From assembly GCF_002865645.1 (NCBI RefSeq), contig NW_020194609.1:372001-436000 (forward strand): a DNA stretch of 64,000 nucleotides, in the 5' to 3' direction. Shown piece after piece: positions 51,001-64,000 of the stretch. The stretch is from Hyaloscypha bicolor E. Lineage: Eukaryota > Ascomycota > Leotiomycetes > Helotiales > Hyaloscyphaceae. The position numbers and the translations under genes were made by a program. The notes under the pieces are model-generated. The model saw only the letters and a program-made list of their open reading frames with translations, was not told the origin of the DNA and searched no databases. Each line of letters opens with the position of its first letter. Position 1 is the stretch's first letter.

Positions 51001-52650
51001 ATTATATTTTTAATTATATAAATCCTATATCTAATAATTAGAAAACTAGTTATTTCTGCTTTTATATAATTATTAATTTTTACCTTAATAAAAGTACTAG
51101 AATTAATTAGATTCTTATTATTAACCAGATATATAATATTATAGTTATCTAATAAGATATTCTAAAAAAGTAAATATTTTAAGAAATCGAGTATTATATA
51201 GATTTCCTAATCTGGGCTCTGAATTATAAGTATAAAATCTACTAGAATAATATTAAAATTTCTAGAAAATTGAGTTCCGGATACTTTAAGCTTCTTTTTA
51301 GAACTAGTACCGGGTATTAGCTTCTTTATAGCTCGTTTATTAGTAATTTTTATATTATATTTCTTTTCTAGCTAAGGTTTTAGATTTTTCTAATATTTAG
51401 TTAAAAGCCTTTTCTGGATTTTTCTAATCTGTTTCTTATTAGACTTAAATTTTATCTAAGTCTTATTTAATCCGGTAATTGCAATTTCTATAATAGTATA
51501 GCTAAGTAGGTCTTATTTATATTTATAAGTTTTAGAACTTTTATAAAAATACTTATAATACTTATATTTATTCGAATCGGGTTTACTATCTAATTCTTTA
51601 CTAGTTTAATTCCCGAATATAGTAAAGATTATAGAAGCTTCTAAATATTTAGTATTCTGGTTTTCTAAATTAATTTAATTAAATACCTGGCTATATTATT
51701 CGAGTATAAGAATTAAAAGCCCTAGCTTGTTTTTATTATATAGATTACTAAGCTATTTTATTACTCAGATTAGTACGAGTTTTTACTAAAGGGCTATTAA
51801 GAACTCGATTATTACTAGAGTATCTTTAATTTTAGTAATTTTAAAAGCTTTGACTTTATTAAGTACTTTCTTCTAATTAGTAAACTAGTACTTTAGGCTC
51901 ACTTCTTCTTTATTTACTTATAGTAAGACCGAGCTATATATTCTCTAAATAGTAGTAATTTGTACTATATCTATAGAACTATATTTTATTAATAATGCCT
52001 TAAGAATCTTATAAATAAAGCTTTATTTACTTTCTTTAAATCCCAAAGTAAAATTTATAAGAATTTCTATATTAACTATTTAATAGAGCTATTACCTAAT
52101 TATATAGTAATATACTAGCTTGTTTATCTAGTCCAGTTTCTTAATCTTATAGTTCCGTAAGAGTATCGAATAGTAATCTCTAATATCTCCGAATATTATA
52201 GGCTATAGAAATACTAGTTTTAATTCTTTCTTAATTATAAATCAAGTATTTTTATTTTAATTTTCTGTATTAATTTAATATCTAGTATAGTAATTCTCTA
52301 TTTCCTTTAGTATAAGTTTATTAATTATAGGGAGAGGTCTAAAAAGAGCTACTATATTTATTTTAATTACTTTATTATTAAATGGGTTAATCTTATCTTA
52401 AATGCCCTTATTACTAGCTATTCTATAAAAAGTATTAAACTAGTCTGCCTAGAAACTGCGGTTTTTTAGGATAATAATCTTTATTATAGCTTCTAATATA
52501 ATTATAATTAAGCTTTAGAAATTATAGAAATAATTTCTATTAATTAGTTAATATCGGAAATGCGAACTAAAATATAATTTTCTAAAGAAATAAATTAAAT
52601 GAACTCTTAAATACTTTTTATAGTATACTAATTAGGAAGCTTATTAGTAT
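45100..52650 (-). pseudogene. Copia B gag-pol, RIP-destroyed
   Basis: On the minus strand a gag-like region covers about 52000-51200. The pre-integrase domain reads YTRIEYLVYKALQKLI (about 50640-50583), where the family has an HxxxGHxG-type motif. RT is seen as NIERDSNKSIVIYKLLDGFK and PGYIIEL (about 48420-48300), the copia motif block before YVDD. The frame carries RIP stops throughout. RNase H should lie left of the Tc1 insertion, but I could not place it securely. Confidence 0.7.
46784..47774 (-). mobile_element. Dead Tc1/mariner element within copia B
   Basis: Inverted ends share TAAAGTAAGAG, ATAT, CTATTACT and GTTATATAT at about 46788-46830 and 47725-47768. Between them, on the minus strand, a transposase relic contains FIFIKDKVKIYKS (about 47215-47170) and FSPNLNLIKKV (about 47120-47085). 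The family has D at the first block and SPDLNPIE in the second. Asp to Asn and Glu to Lys changes remove both catalytic residues. At about 1 kb it is slightly short for an intact copy. Outer ends are approximate. Confidence 0.72.
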
Positions 52651-52651
52651 A

Positions 52652-52667
52652 GGACCGGGCTTATAAC
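52652..52667 (-). other. Primer-binding site, initiator tRNA-Met half type
   Basis: GGACCGGGCTTATAAC on the plus strand directly abuts the 5' LTR of copia B. It resembles the anticodon arm of initiator tRNA-Met (GGGCTCATAAC), with one RIP-type change. Drosophila copia and yeast Ty5 are primed by a half-tRNA from the same place. Confidence 0.6.
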
Positions 52668-52838
52668 TAATATATATAAAGATTATAGAGTAAAGAGTTA
52701 TATTAAATAGTAAAAGAGTTAATTAAACTAGCTAGAAAAGAGCTTAAATAAAATATAAAGGTTTAGAAAATAAGTATATAGATTCTAACTAAGTAAAGTA
52801 ATTATACTAGTTCCAATTTAGTAATTCTTATTATAATA
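52668..52838 (-). repeat. Copia B 5' LTR
   Basis: A partner of 44911-45081, followed by CTAAT. Confidence 0.83.
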
Positions 52839-55189
52839 CTAATATATATTAAAACAACTTCTTATTTAATAAGGCTTTTATAAATAATATATTAAAATTA
52901 ACTTTTATATCTAAAATATTAGTTATTAATATTAAACTTTTATTATTTAATTTTAAGAAAAATATTTATTATTCTTTAATTAATAACTTAAAAGTAATAT
53001 AATTATTATTATTATATATTAAGAAATAATAAATTTAGTATAATTTATTTTCTTTTAGATCTTAATTACTTTTTATATTATATTATTATATATTTTAGAA
53101 ATTATTTAAAATATAAAATAAGTTATAATATAATATTAATATTTATAAATTTATTATTTAAATAAATAATTATTATAAAGTAATTAGTATTTTTATTTTT
53201 ATTATATAAAATCTATTATTTAAATAATTTATAAATATTTATATTAAATTAGAGATTTTAGTTTATATTCTATTTTTAAAATAAATTTTATATAAGAATT
53301 AGTAATAAATTTAAGCTCTTTATAGCTATTTTCTTTTAAATATAATATTAATAAAAGAATTTAACTAGTATTCTAATTAAAGATTATATTTTTATATAAA
53401 TTATTATTAAATTAAATAATATAAATATATATATATTATTTATTATTAATAAGCTATTTTATAATATAAAACTATTTTTTTAATATTTAATTATTATAAG
53501 AAAAAGCTATAAATCTTATATTTTTTTTAAATTAAAACTTTTCTATTAAAACTAAATTATTAAATAAAAAATAAAATAAAAATATAACTAAAATATTAGT
53601 AAATTAATTATTTAAATTATATTCTTTTATTTAAAATAATATATAATATAAGTTAATAAATATTTCTATTTTATTAATTTTAAAATAAAATATTAAGAAA
53701 CTAATTTTTAAAGCTATAAAGTTAGAAAATAAAATAAAAGATATTTTCGAGCTTTTTAAAATAAAAATATAATTCTTTTTTTAAAGCTATTATAATTTAT
53801 AAAAAAATATTTTATATTTTATATAAAGATATTATATATTAATTATTAAAGCCCTTTATTAAACTAAGTAATTTTAGAGCCTCTTTTAATAAGATTAGAG
53901 AATAATAAACTAGAATATAATATTAAATAAGTATTAATAATAAAGTTTAATAATTAATATAAAACAAGAATTTAAACTAATTCTTTTTATATTTATAATA
54001 ATTTTTAATAAGTAATATTAAAGTATTAAAAGCTTTATAAAATTTATATTATTAATTATATTATATAAAATATAATATTTTCTAAATATTATAATAAATT
54101 TATAATAAATACTTTAGAATTATATAATAATATATTCTTTTTTAAATAAATAAATCAAGTATTAGTTAAGCTCGAAAATAAGCTAGCTTATTTTAAAGAA
54201 AGAAATAAGATTGTAATTTATATTTTAGTACTCGAATTATATAATAATTTATAATATTTTAAAAATATTAAAGTTATTATATTTTATAATAAACTAAATA
54301 ATAAGAATTAGTTAAGATATTATAAAAGATTTAATATTAGATTTTATTTAAAATAATACTATTTTATAAATATAATACTATTTTATTAATATAATAATTT
54401 AAATATATTTTATAGATTTAAGTTTATTTAATAATTAAATATTAATATTAATAAATTATTAATAAATAATTAAAACTTTAAATATATACTAATAATAGAA
54501 ATTATATTTAATTATAATATATCTAATATAGTTTATATTATTTATAAATATTTATAAATTATTATATAAGTTTTATTAATTAAATTAAATTTAAATTTTA
54601 CATAAACTCTGTAATATAATATATTAATTTAATATAATATTATAAGATATAAAACTATTATTAATTTATTAAAATAAGAAAATAACTTTAAAATAAAAAA
54701 AGAAATTTATTTTATTTAAATAAATTATAAATTATAAACTTAATTAAAACTATATTTTATAGTTTTTATATAAGTTATATATATTTAATATTCTTTTATA
54801 AGATAAATTAAAAGCTATAATATAATACTTTTATTTACTTATTTAGTTTTAAGGCCTTAAAAATAGTAAAAATATTAAAAAATCTAGACTTTAAAAAATA
54901 ATATTTTTTGACTGGTTTACTATATTCACGTGACTAGGATACTATATAATAGCTCTATTATACGGCTATTAAATAAATTAAACGAAATCCTTAATTTAAA
55001 TAAGTTCTTATTATATTTTTAAGTTCTTATAATTTTAAATACTTATATAAAATCAGACTATTTTATATTAGCTAGTTTCTTTAATAAACTTTATTCTAGA
55101 GCTCTAATAGGCTTATTTAATTAAGCTAGTTTATTTATAGCTAGTTTATTAAAGAATTTAGAAATCTAAGCTTAATATTTTACTTTTTT

Positions 55190-56010
55190 ATTTTTATTTA
55201 ATAAAACTTAATATTTTTTCTTTTCTTATAAATATTTTTATAATAGCTATTATTATATAATTATTTTTAAGCTAAAATTCAAATTAAGCTTAATATTTTA
55301 GAATTTTTGTTTTTATTTACTTATTTTTTATTATTTTTTATTATTTTTTTCTTTTTTAGTTCTATATTCTTAAAATATAATAATCTTAAATTCTTAAATC
55401 TTATTTCTATTATTATAATTCTTAGAATTAGTACTTATTAATTATATTAATTATATACTAATTAATTATATATTAATTAATTATATTAAATAATATTAAT
55501 TAATTAATATTATAAAATAATAAGAAAGAAAAAAAGAATTTATTAAATAGAATTCTATTTAATTTCTATTTATAATAGTTCCGAGAAATAATTACTATTT
55601 TAATTTAATTTAATTAATTTTAAATAAGCTTCTTTCTAAACTAATTAAAACCTACTATTTTATTTCTATTTTACTTTCCTAATTCTTTATTTAAAAACTA
55701 ATTATAATTATTACTAGAATATATTTTAGCCTAATTTTCTTATTATAAAACTCTAGCTAATATTTATTATAATTTTCTTAGTATTACTTAAAATTATAGT
55801 TATTTATTTTATCTAAAATTTGTTTATTAGCTTATATTTAAAAACTTATAAATTAATAATAGAACTAAAATATATATAATTATTATTATTAGATTACTAT
55901 TACTAGAAATAATTATAGAATTTTTTATTTCTATATAATAACCTATTTTCCTCTTTATAATTCTTAAATATATTATATATATTTATTTTAAGCTAGCTAA
56001 ACTTTAAGTA
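55190..56010. other. Spacer between the large inverted-repeat arms
   Basis: AT-rich, RIPed. The reverse-complement match stops on both sides of this 0.8-kb stretch. No recognised motif was found. Confidence 0.5.
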
Positions 56011-59000
56011 ATTTCTTATATTTTAGTTTAGATTTCTAAGTTCTTTAATAAGCTAGTTATAAATAAACTAGTTTAATTAAATATATTATATAGTAATTAT
56101 ATTCTAGTTATATATAGGTATATATAACTATATTTACTATATTTAAGCTCTGGCTACCCGTATTATATTTCGTTTTCTCTTTTTATTAAATATATATTAT
56201 TTGTATTTATATTTACTATAATAAATAGTAATAATACTTATTAGTTTAATTTAATTAGAAGTTTTCTTACTTTTAATTGCCTATAAATTTATTTATATCT
56301 CTAATAAAGCTCTCTAAAGCTTTATTTTAATTAGTTAATCTCTTAATTAAATTATTAACTAGAAACTATTAATTTAGCTAATATAGTCTATTTATTAATA
56401 ATATTATTATAATATTACTATATTTCCTAAAGCTTTTACTATTAAATTAAAGACTCTCGAATATTAATCTATAGTTTCCCCTAATTCTAATAAATTAGGG
56501 GAATTATAATAGCTAGCTATAGTTATTTCTAGTTAAGGAATTAGTATCTAAATACTATAATAAATAAATAATAAAGTATTTAGTAAATACTAATTAAATA
56601 CTATTAATTTAATTATTAAATCTATTATTAATTAAGCTATTTAGGAAAAATTAATTTTCTTTATATAAGAAATAATTATAATTCTAAACTATATCTTTTA
56701 TTCTAGCTTCTGCTTTTATTTCTTTTATTATTAAATAGCTATTATTAGCTTTTTAATAGCTTTTTTCTTTTTTAGACGAATTCGAATACCCTTATTTTAA
56801 TTATTAATTATCTTATTTTTTTCTTAAACTCGAAAGTATTAGCTTCTTTAAATTATCTATTTATATATACTTACCTAAGATACTAATCTATAAAAGTAAA
56901 TATCTAATTTACTATAATATTTTTAATTTTATTAATATTTTATACTTGAATATAAAGGATATTTATATAAATAAATAGTAAATATACTATTTATAAAGCT
57001 TTATTATAACTTAGTAAATTATGAAATTATTAAATTTATAGAAATATCTCTTAAAATAGTTATTTTTAGAGATTATTTCCTAGACTTTTATTAATTAGTT
57101 TAAAATACTAGCTTCTATTACTCTTAATTAGGTTAATAAAACCTATTTTATATATCTTTAAATATATAATAAAATATATATTTTATAATATCTAGCTATT
57201 TATTTTTATCTTATTAAATATATTAGTTTTATATTCGAATTTTATATTATTCTAATAATATAAAATATATTAGATTTCCAGATTAGACTAGCTTTAAATA
57301 CTTTTTTAATTAGTATTACTAGAGCCTATTTAATAATAAATACAAATTCCGAATAATTAATTATATATAATCTAATAACTAGATTTAAGATATTACTAGT
57401 TCTAGCTTTAATAATATTACTAAAGCCTTCCATTTCCTCTTTATTAAACCCGAAATCCTCTAGTTCCTATATTTCTTATTTATATATTTCTATTCTAAAA
57501 TAGCTTAATAATAAAATATATATAATAATAATAGCTAAATATAAGATATATTAGAATTCCTATAGCTAGAATAAATATTTATAATATAAAAATAATCTAG
57601 TAGAATTATCTAATTAGAATAGAGAGATTAGATAAAGCTATATTTTAGGTTTTAGATATAATTAGGTTATTTTTAAGCTTTTAAATAGAAATTATTTAAT
57701 TTTTTAATCTTTTTATAAAGTTAACTTATATATATATATAGAGAACTATATAATTCTTTCTTTTTTTAGGAGATATATATTATATAATAATTATATTCTA
57801 GTTATATATAGGCTTATATAATTATATTTATTATATTTAAGCTCTAATTATTTATACTATATTTTCTTTCTTTTTTTATTAAATATATACTATTTATACT
57901 CGTATTTACTATAATAAAATAGGCCTATTAGAGCTCTAGAATAAAGTTTATAAAAGAAGCTAGCTAATATAGGCTAGCCTAATTTTATATAAGTATTTAA
58001 AGTTATAAGAATTTAAAAATATAATAAGAACTTATTTAAATTAAGGATTTTATTTAATTTGTTTTATAGCCCTATAATAGGGCTATTAAATAGTATTCTA
58101 ATTACGTAAATATAGTAGGCTAGTTAAAAGATATTATTTCTTAAAGTCTGGATTTTTTAAAATTAGAAATAAAATTAACTTTTTTAATATTTTTAAAGCC
58201 TTAAAATTAAATAAGTAAATAAGAGTATTATATTATAGCCCTTAATTAGTACTATAAAAGAATATTAAATCTATATAACTTATATAAGAATTATAAAATA
58301 TAGTTTTAATTAAATTTATAATTTATAATTTATTTTAATAAAATAAATTTCTTTTTTTATTTAAGAGTTATTTTCTTACTTAAATAAACTAATAATAATT
58401 TATATCCTATAATATTAATATATTAAAAAGCTTAAATATAATAAAATCATTTTTAATTTAACTTTTATTAAATTAGTAAAACCTATATAATAGATTATTA
58501 ATATTTATAAATAATCTAAATTATATTATTTATTTATAATAAAATATAATTTTTATTATTAATTAGTATTTATTTTTTTATATATTATTAATTACTTATT
58601 AATAATTACTTTTAAATAATTTGATTTTAAATTATTATTAGTTCTTAATTAAAAGTTATTTTTAAATTTCTTTTTATTTCTAAACTATTTAATTCTTATT
58701 AATTATATTTATAAAATAAAATAAAATTCTTTATAATATTTTAAATATTATTTATTAATTATTTTATTATATAAGATTATAAAATATTATATATCTTTTA
58801 TTATTTTCTATTATTTTCTAATATTTTATATTATAAAAGAAAGTATTTTAATTTATTTAATATTAAAAATACAAAATTAATAAATAAAATTATTAATATT
58901 ATTAATATTTTTTAATTTTTTTATATTTAAATTATATAATATTTAAAACTTAAAAAATAAGTTAAAAAAATTCTTATAAATAAAATATAAAATATAAAAT

Positions 59001-61560
59001 AAAAAAACCAAAATATAAAAACCTATATATATATAAGTATATATTTTATAATATACTAGCTTATATTAAGCTTTATAATATATATATATATTAAATACTT
59101 CAAGTATTTAAATCTAAAATATAATTTTATTTCTTTTTTTAAAATAAGCTTTTAAAATTCTTTAATTTATTTTTAGATTTTATATATATATTTGTTATAT
59201 AATTATAAAAGAATATATTCTTATAAAAATAAAAGCTATTATTTTTTAAATTTTAAATTATTTTTTATTAACTTTATTATTAATATTTATTTAATATTAT
59301 ATTTTAGCTTATTATTTTCAAATATTATTAAGAAATACTTCTGGTTTATTTAGCTTAATAAAGGTTTTTAAGAGTTTTTATATAACTTCTTTATATAAAA
59401 TAGTAAATATTTCTTTATAAATTATAATAGTTTTAAAGAAATATAATTATACTTTTCTTTTTTAAAAACTTAAGAATATTTTTTATTTAATTCTATTACT
59501 TTCTAGGTTTAATAATTAGTCTTTTAATAGTCTATAATAATTTATATATTATAGTTTCTATTAAAATTTATAATCTATTAATATTTATTATTTTATATTA
59601 TATATAATTCTTATATCTTTTTTATAGAATCTTAAATAAAATATTATAATCTATATTTCTAGTTTATTATTTTTATTTTTATTTTATTATCTAACTTTAA
59701 TAAAAGAATTTTAATTCTAAGAAATATAAAATTTATAGCTTTTTTTTTAATTATAAATAATAATTAAATAGAAGTTTTATATTATATAGAAATTTATTAA
59801 TAATTTATATAAGAATAAAATTATTAATTAAAATACTAATTAATAATTTTTATTTAATAATATATTTAAAAGAAAATAGTTATAAAGAACTTAAGTTTAT
59901 TACTAGTTCTTATATAAAATCTATTTTAAAAATTAAATATAAATTAAGATTTTTAATTTAATATTATTATTTATAAAATACTTAATTAATATATTATATA
60001 TAATAAAAATAAGAATATTAGTTTTTTATAATAATAATATATTATATAAATATTATAATTATTTACTTTAATAATTAATTTATAAATATTAATATTATAT
60101 TATAATTTGCTTTATTTTTTAAATAATCTTTTAAAAATAATAAGATATTATAAAAAGTAATTAAGAATAAAAAGAAAATATAATATATTATATTTCCTAT
60201 TTTTTAATATATATAATCTATTATAAATATTATAATTATTATTATATTAATTAATATTCTAATTTATAAATATATAATAATATTATTTTTTAAATTAGTA
60301 ATAAAGAAAAATATATTAAATTCCTTTCTTTAAATTAAATAATAAAAGTTTAATATATTATTTATAAATACTTAATAAAATAAGAAATTAATATTATTCT
60401 TTTATATTAAGTAATATTAGATCTAGTTATAATATTATTTATAACAAGCTTTATTTAAAAGAAAATAATATAAAAATATAAATAAAAGTTAGAGAATTAA
60501 ATAAAGCTTTTATTAAGATATTAAGAAAAAAACTAAATACTAAAAAAATTTAAATAATAATCTAAGTTATGTAAAATATAATTTTAATAAAGAATTAGTT
60601 AATTTATTATATATATTAATATTATAAAAATGAAATAATTAAGTATTATTAAAGAATAATTCTTTTAAAGAAATTTATTTGAAATTAATGAGTTTAAAAT
60701 TAAATATATTTAAATATTTTATTAATAAAGAATTAAATTAAGTTTACTAAATATAATATTAATATTAGAAATAATAAAAATATAAAAGAATTTAATAATT
60801 ACTTTTAAAATAATTATTATAATACTTTTAAAAACGATATTATAAAAGAAAAATTATTAAACTATAATAATCTAAGTTATTATAATTACTTTATATTTAA
60901 TTACTTATTTTCTAGACTATATATTAGATTAGAGAAAAAACTAGTAATAATAAATATTTATATTATAAATTAATTCTTATTTTATTAGCTTATTAATAAT
61001 AAGAATAAAAAAATATATATAAATTCTTTTATAATAATTCTATTATTAAATCTTTATTAAATTATTCTAGTTTATTAAACTTATATAAATTATTAATTAT
61101 TTCTAATAGTATAAATCTTATTAAAAAAAAAATATAAGAAAATTAATAATTATAAAAGTCCAAGAACTTTACTTAAAATTATATCTAATTTTCTTATTTC
61201 TTTTAATTCTAGAAATAAGTAAAAATAATTATTTATTTTTTATTTTATTAATAATTCTTAAATAAATAACTAATATATTCGGGCTATTATTTTATATATT
61301 AAAATAGCTAATTTTAAATCTTTTAATTATTATTTTATTATAATAAATATTTTTATATCTATAGGTTTTTAAATTCTCAAAATAAGAAAATATTTATTTA
61401 TTAACTATTTTCTTTATTATTATAAAGTAAATAACTAGACTATTCGGGGTATTATTTTATATATATAAGGAACTAATTCTAAGGTTTTTAATTTCTATTT
61501 TATTATAATAAATAATTATAAATTTACGGGTATTTAAATTATATATTTAATATTTATAAT
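56010..61560. repeat. Right arm of the very large inverted repeat
   Basis: This is the reverse complement of the left arm. It is interrupted by an LTR element at 56084-57916, after which the match resumes at once (57922 onward pairs with 55120 and leftwards). Excluding the insert it is about 3.7 kb. Two related blocks with a CCGAATATT-type core and ATTTATTTTATAATAATTAAG-like sequence (61250-61480) occur in both arms (43870-44090 on the left), so that duplication predates the inversion. Confidence 0.78.
56084..57916. mobile_element. Short LTR element (1.8 kb), probably non-autonomous
   Basis: LTRs of about 140 bp (56084-56223 and 57778-57916) start TATTATA and end TATAATA, an inverted pair. 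The 5-bp duplication AAATA lies at 56079-56083 and 57917-57921. The 1.55-kb interior cannot hold a full pol. The minus strand reads with some Gag-like character but no firm motif. It fits a TRIM- or LARD-type derivative. It interrupts the right arm of the large inverted repeat. Confidence 0.72.
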
Positions 61561-64000
61561 TCTTAATATAAATATTAATACTTTTAATTTATAACTTTAC
61601 TTTTCTAGATATTATAATATTTCTTAAGATTCTTTTTTATAGTATTAATAAATTAAAAATATAATATAAATAAATAAATAAATAACTTTTTTATATATAA
61701 GTTTTATTAATTTAAAAATAAATCTTAATAAAATAATTTGCTTTTATATAAATATATATATAAATATAATAGTATTTAATTTAATATAAATATATAATAA
61801 CTTATAATAATTACTAATAATAATAACTAATAATAATAACTAATAATAATAACTAATAATAATAACTAATAATAATAACTAATAATAATAACTATATATT
61901 TTAAAATATATTTTCTTTAAATATTAACTTAAATAAGTATTTAACTCTAATAATAAATAAATTTTTATAAATTTTAAAAGAACTAAAATAACTTTTCTTT
62001 TTTATATTATATAACCTAAAATTCTAGATATTATAAATATAAATAATAGAGTTTCTAATAATAAGTTTTCTTATAATTAAATAATTTTAATATATATTTC
62101 TTTAAAATCTAAAAGTTTATTAACTTATAATTTAGTATTTATAAATTTTGTTTAAAATATAATATTATTTAAGAAATAAGACTAAAATCCCCGAAAATCA
62201 AATATAAATATTCTAAGAAGCCTTTATTTCTATATATTATATATAACTTCTATTTATTTTAAAAATAAATTATTAATAATTTAATTTAAAGTAAGATATT
62301 CTTACTAACTTATAAAGTAAAAATATAATATTACTTATAAAAATAAAGAGAATTATTAAATACTTACTAAAATACTTAAAATTAAATAATTATTATTATA
62401 TATTTATTAATTATAAACTAATTAAATAATTAAAAGAAAATTAAAAGCTTAAGTATAAAATTAAAGCTTTTAAGATTATATAAGAGCTAGAGCTTATTAA
62501 TTACTAAGCTATTAATAAAGAAATAGTTTTTATAAAGGCTTTTAAAGAAAATTTTAAAGAAAATTATTAAAATAATTATTTAAGAAATTATAAAATAAAT
62601 TTCGGAATTTATAATATTAAAGACTATTTTTATTTTATAATTATATATTTTCTTTAAAGAAATATTTCGAGTTTTTTAAAACTGAAATATTAATTTGTTT
62701 CTTAATATATTTTTTAATATTATAAATTTAAATAATATTTTTAAAGCTCTTATATATTAAAGACTTATATTAATTAATATATTATTAATAAAATTAATCT
62801 TAATATTTTAATATTAAGAAATCTTTATTTTATTTACTAGATTCTTATTTAATTTCTAAAGCCTTTAATTATAAGTAATACTAGCTAAGTATTTTCTAAG
62901 ATCTCAAAAAATATAAATATTTAAATTTAATTACTTTTTTATTAATTAATATTTAATAATAATTTTTTAATATTATTAAAATATTAATTATATATATTAT
63001 AAATTTTATTTAATAAAAGCTATTAATAAATAATAAGAGTTATATAAAACTAAAAATAAAATAAGTTTTATATATATTTATTTATAAAATTTTATAATAT
63101 AATATATATAGCCTTATTATATTTAATATTATAATTAAGAATATATTAATAAATCTAAGATTTCTTTATATTTTAATTTATTTAAAATTAATTAAAAGAT
63201 ATTACTAAACTTAATTTTATAAAAAATAGTTTATTAAATAGCTCTTACTTTATAATATATAAAAAAAATGTTTTTATTATAAAATATTACTAATTTTAAA
63301 TATATAAAATAAGCCTAAAATATTAGCTTTATATTTAATTATTTATATTTTAATATTTAAAGGCTTTATTTATAAAAAAAAAAAATAGAAATATATATAG
63401 AATTAGTTTAATATAAATCTTATAAAAGAAAGTTTAAATTATAAAATTATTAATTCTAATATTAAAAATAATTAAAAAATTAAACTAAAATTTATTTTAT
63501 TATACTAGAAATTTATTTTTAGACTTTTTATTTATTAGTCTAACTTTATATTATTATAAGAGCTTATATTTAATTTCTGGGCTTTTTCTATAAGAAATAA
63601 CCTAAATTAATTTTTATTTTTATTTTTAACTAGTTTCTAACTTTAATTATTAATAACCTAGCTTAGATAAAACAAATTCTTATAGAAAATAAGTTTAGAA
63701 ACCGGTTCGAATTAAGAAGTTTAATATATAACTTTTTTATATTAATTATTTTATTAAAATAAAGAACTTTATAAATATTTTAATTTCCTTAAAATACTTT
63801 TAATAAAAAAATATAAAGTTTTTAAAGAATTTTATAATAAGATATTATAGTTTCTTTTATATAAAAAAGTATATTTTTAAATTAGTTATTTTTATTAATA
63901 ATACTTCTATATAAAATATATTATAGAATTATTATATTATATATATATTAACTTATATTTAATATTAATAAATATTATATTTTAAAAATTATTTTACTTT
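61561..64000. other. RIPed AT-rich end of window, nothing recognised
   Basis: Extremely AT-rich on both strands, with only short frames. Apart from the 13-bp tandem repeat I see no gene, terminal repeat or motif. Confidence 0.5.
61813..61893. repeat. 13-bp tandem repeat, about six copies
   Basis: Successive copies of AACTAATAATAAT, almost without variation, in otherwise irregular AT-rich sequence. Confidence 0.9.

Larger units (their letters stand above)
44911..52838 (-). mobile_element. Ty1/copia element B
   Basis: Direct LTRs of 171 bp (44911-45081 and 52668-52838) start and end with TA (TG...CA after RIP). They are flanked by the same 5-bp duplication CTAAT (44906-44910 and 52839-52843). 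A primer site adjoins the right LTR, so the element is on the minus strand. Gag, pre-integrase and RT relics occur in copia order. A Tc1/mariner element sits inside it. It interrupts the left arm of the large inverted repeat. Confidence 0.85.
43741..55190. repeat. Left arm of a very large inverted repeat
   Basis: Blocks at 43760-44905 and 52844-55190 are reverse complements of blocks between 61545 and about 56010. Examples are 44820-44905 with 60400-60480, 53200-53480 with 59700-59990, and 54600-55120 with 57920-58450. Copia B (44911-52838) interrupts the arm. Without it the arm is about 3.5 kb. No gene is recognised. The arm begins exactly where copia A ends, so it might once have extended further left. 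Confidence 0.78.

Noticed and set aside
61813..61893. 13-bp tandem array as a CRISPR-like or telomeric repeat
   Set aside because: Units are directly adjacent without spacers and do not resemble TTAGGG; a simple minisatellite.

Overview
The window looks like a subtelomeric or accessory-chromosome stretch of a filamentous ascomycete (Pezizomycotina). Most of it is extremely AT-rich and nearly lacks CA and TG dinucleotides. Its old reading frames are riddled with TAG and TAA where CAG, CAA or TGG would be expected. This is the footprint of repeat-induced point mutation (RIP). Short introns with GT..AG ends and CTAAT-type branch sites support a filamentous fungus. No CRISPR, rRNA or tRNA gene was seen.

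The only intact genes lie in one non-RIPed island, about 5.0-12.6 kb. On the minus strand sit a protein kinase (spliced, 9453-10834) and, 191 bp downstream, an ankyrin-repeat protein (6190-9261). Divergent from the kinase across a 266-bp promoter is a gene for an N-terminal helical (HeLo/SesA-like) domain joined to a degenerate kinase domain (11101-12591). An active-looking kinase, an ankyrin protein and a helical-bundle pseudokinase side by side resemble the logic of RIPK/MLKL-type cell-death modules and of fungal incompatibility loci. That functional reading is inference.

Left of the island are part of a Ty3/gypsy element (1-2807) carrying a solo LTR, a hAT-like non-autonomous element (4189-4753) and a nested-hairpin MITE (5681-5803). 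Right of the island are a 1.27-kb near-perfect palindrome (14755-16023), a dead pogo/Fot1-type transposon (16188-18726) and a RIP-destroyed RecQ-like helicase resembling telomere-linked helicases (about 19.6-24.0 kb). Next comes a Ty1/copia element on the minus strand (24465-43735). It was split by a 12.9-kb Ty3/gypsy element (29613-42497), which contains a 919-bp assembly gap and an extra long ORF between integrase and the 3' LTR.

From 43.74 to about 61.56 kb runs one very large inverted repeat with arms of roughly 3.5-3.7 kb. The left arm was later invaded by a second copia element (44911-52838), which itself holds a dead Tc1/mariner. The right arm was invaded by a 1.8-kb LTR element (56084-57916). 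Target-site duplications let the order of insertions be read. I recognise nothing in the last 2.4 kb apart from a 13-bp tandem repeat.
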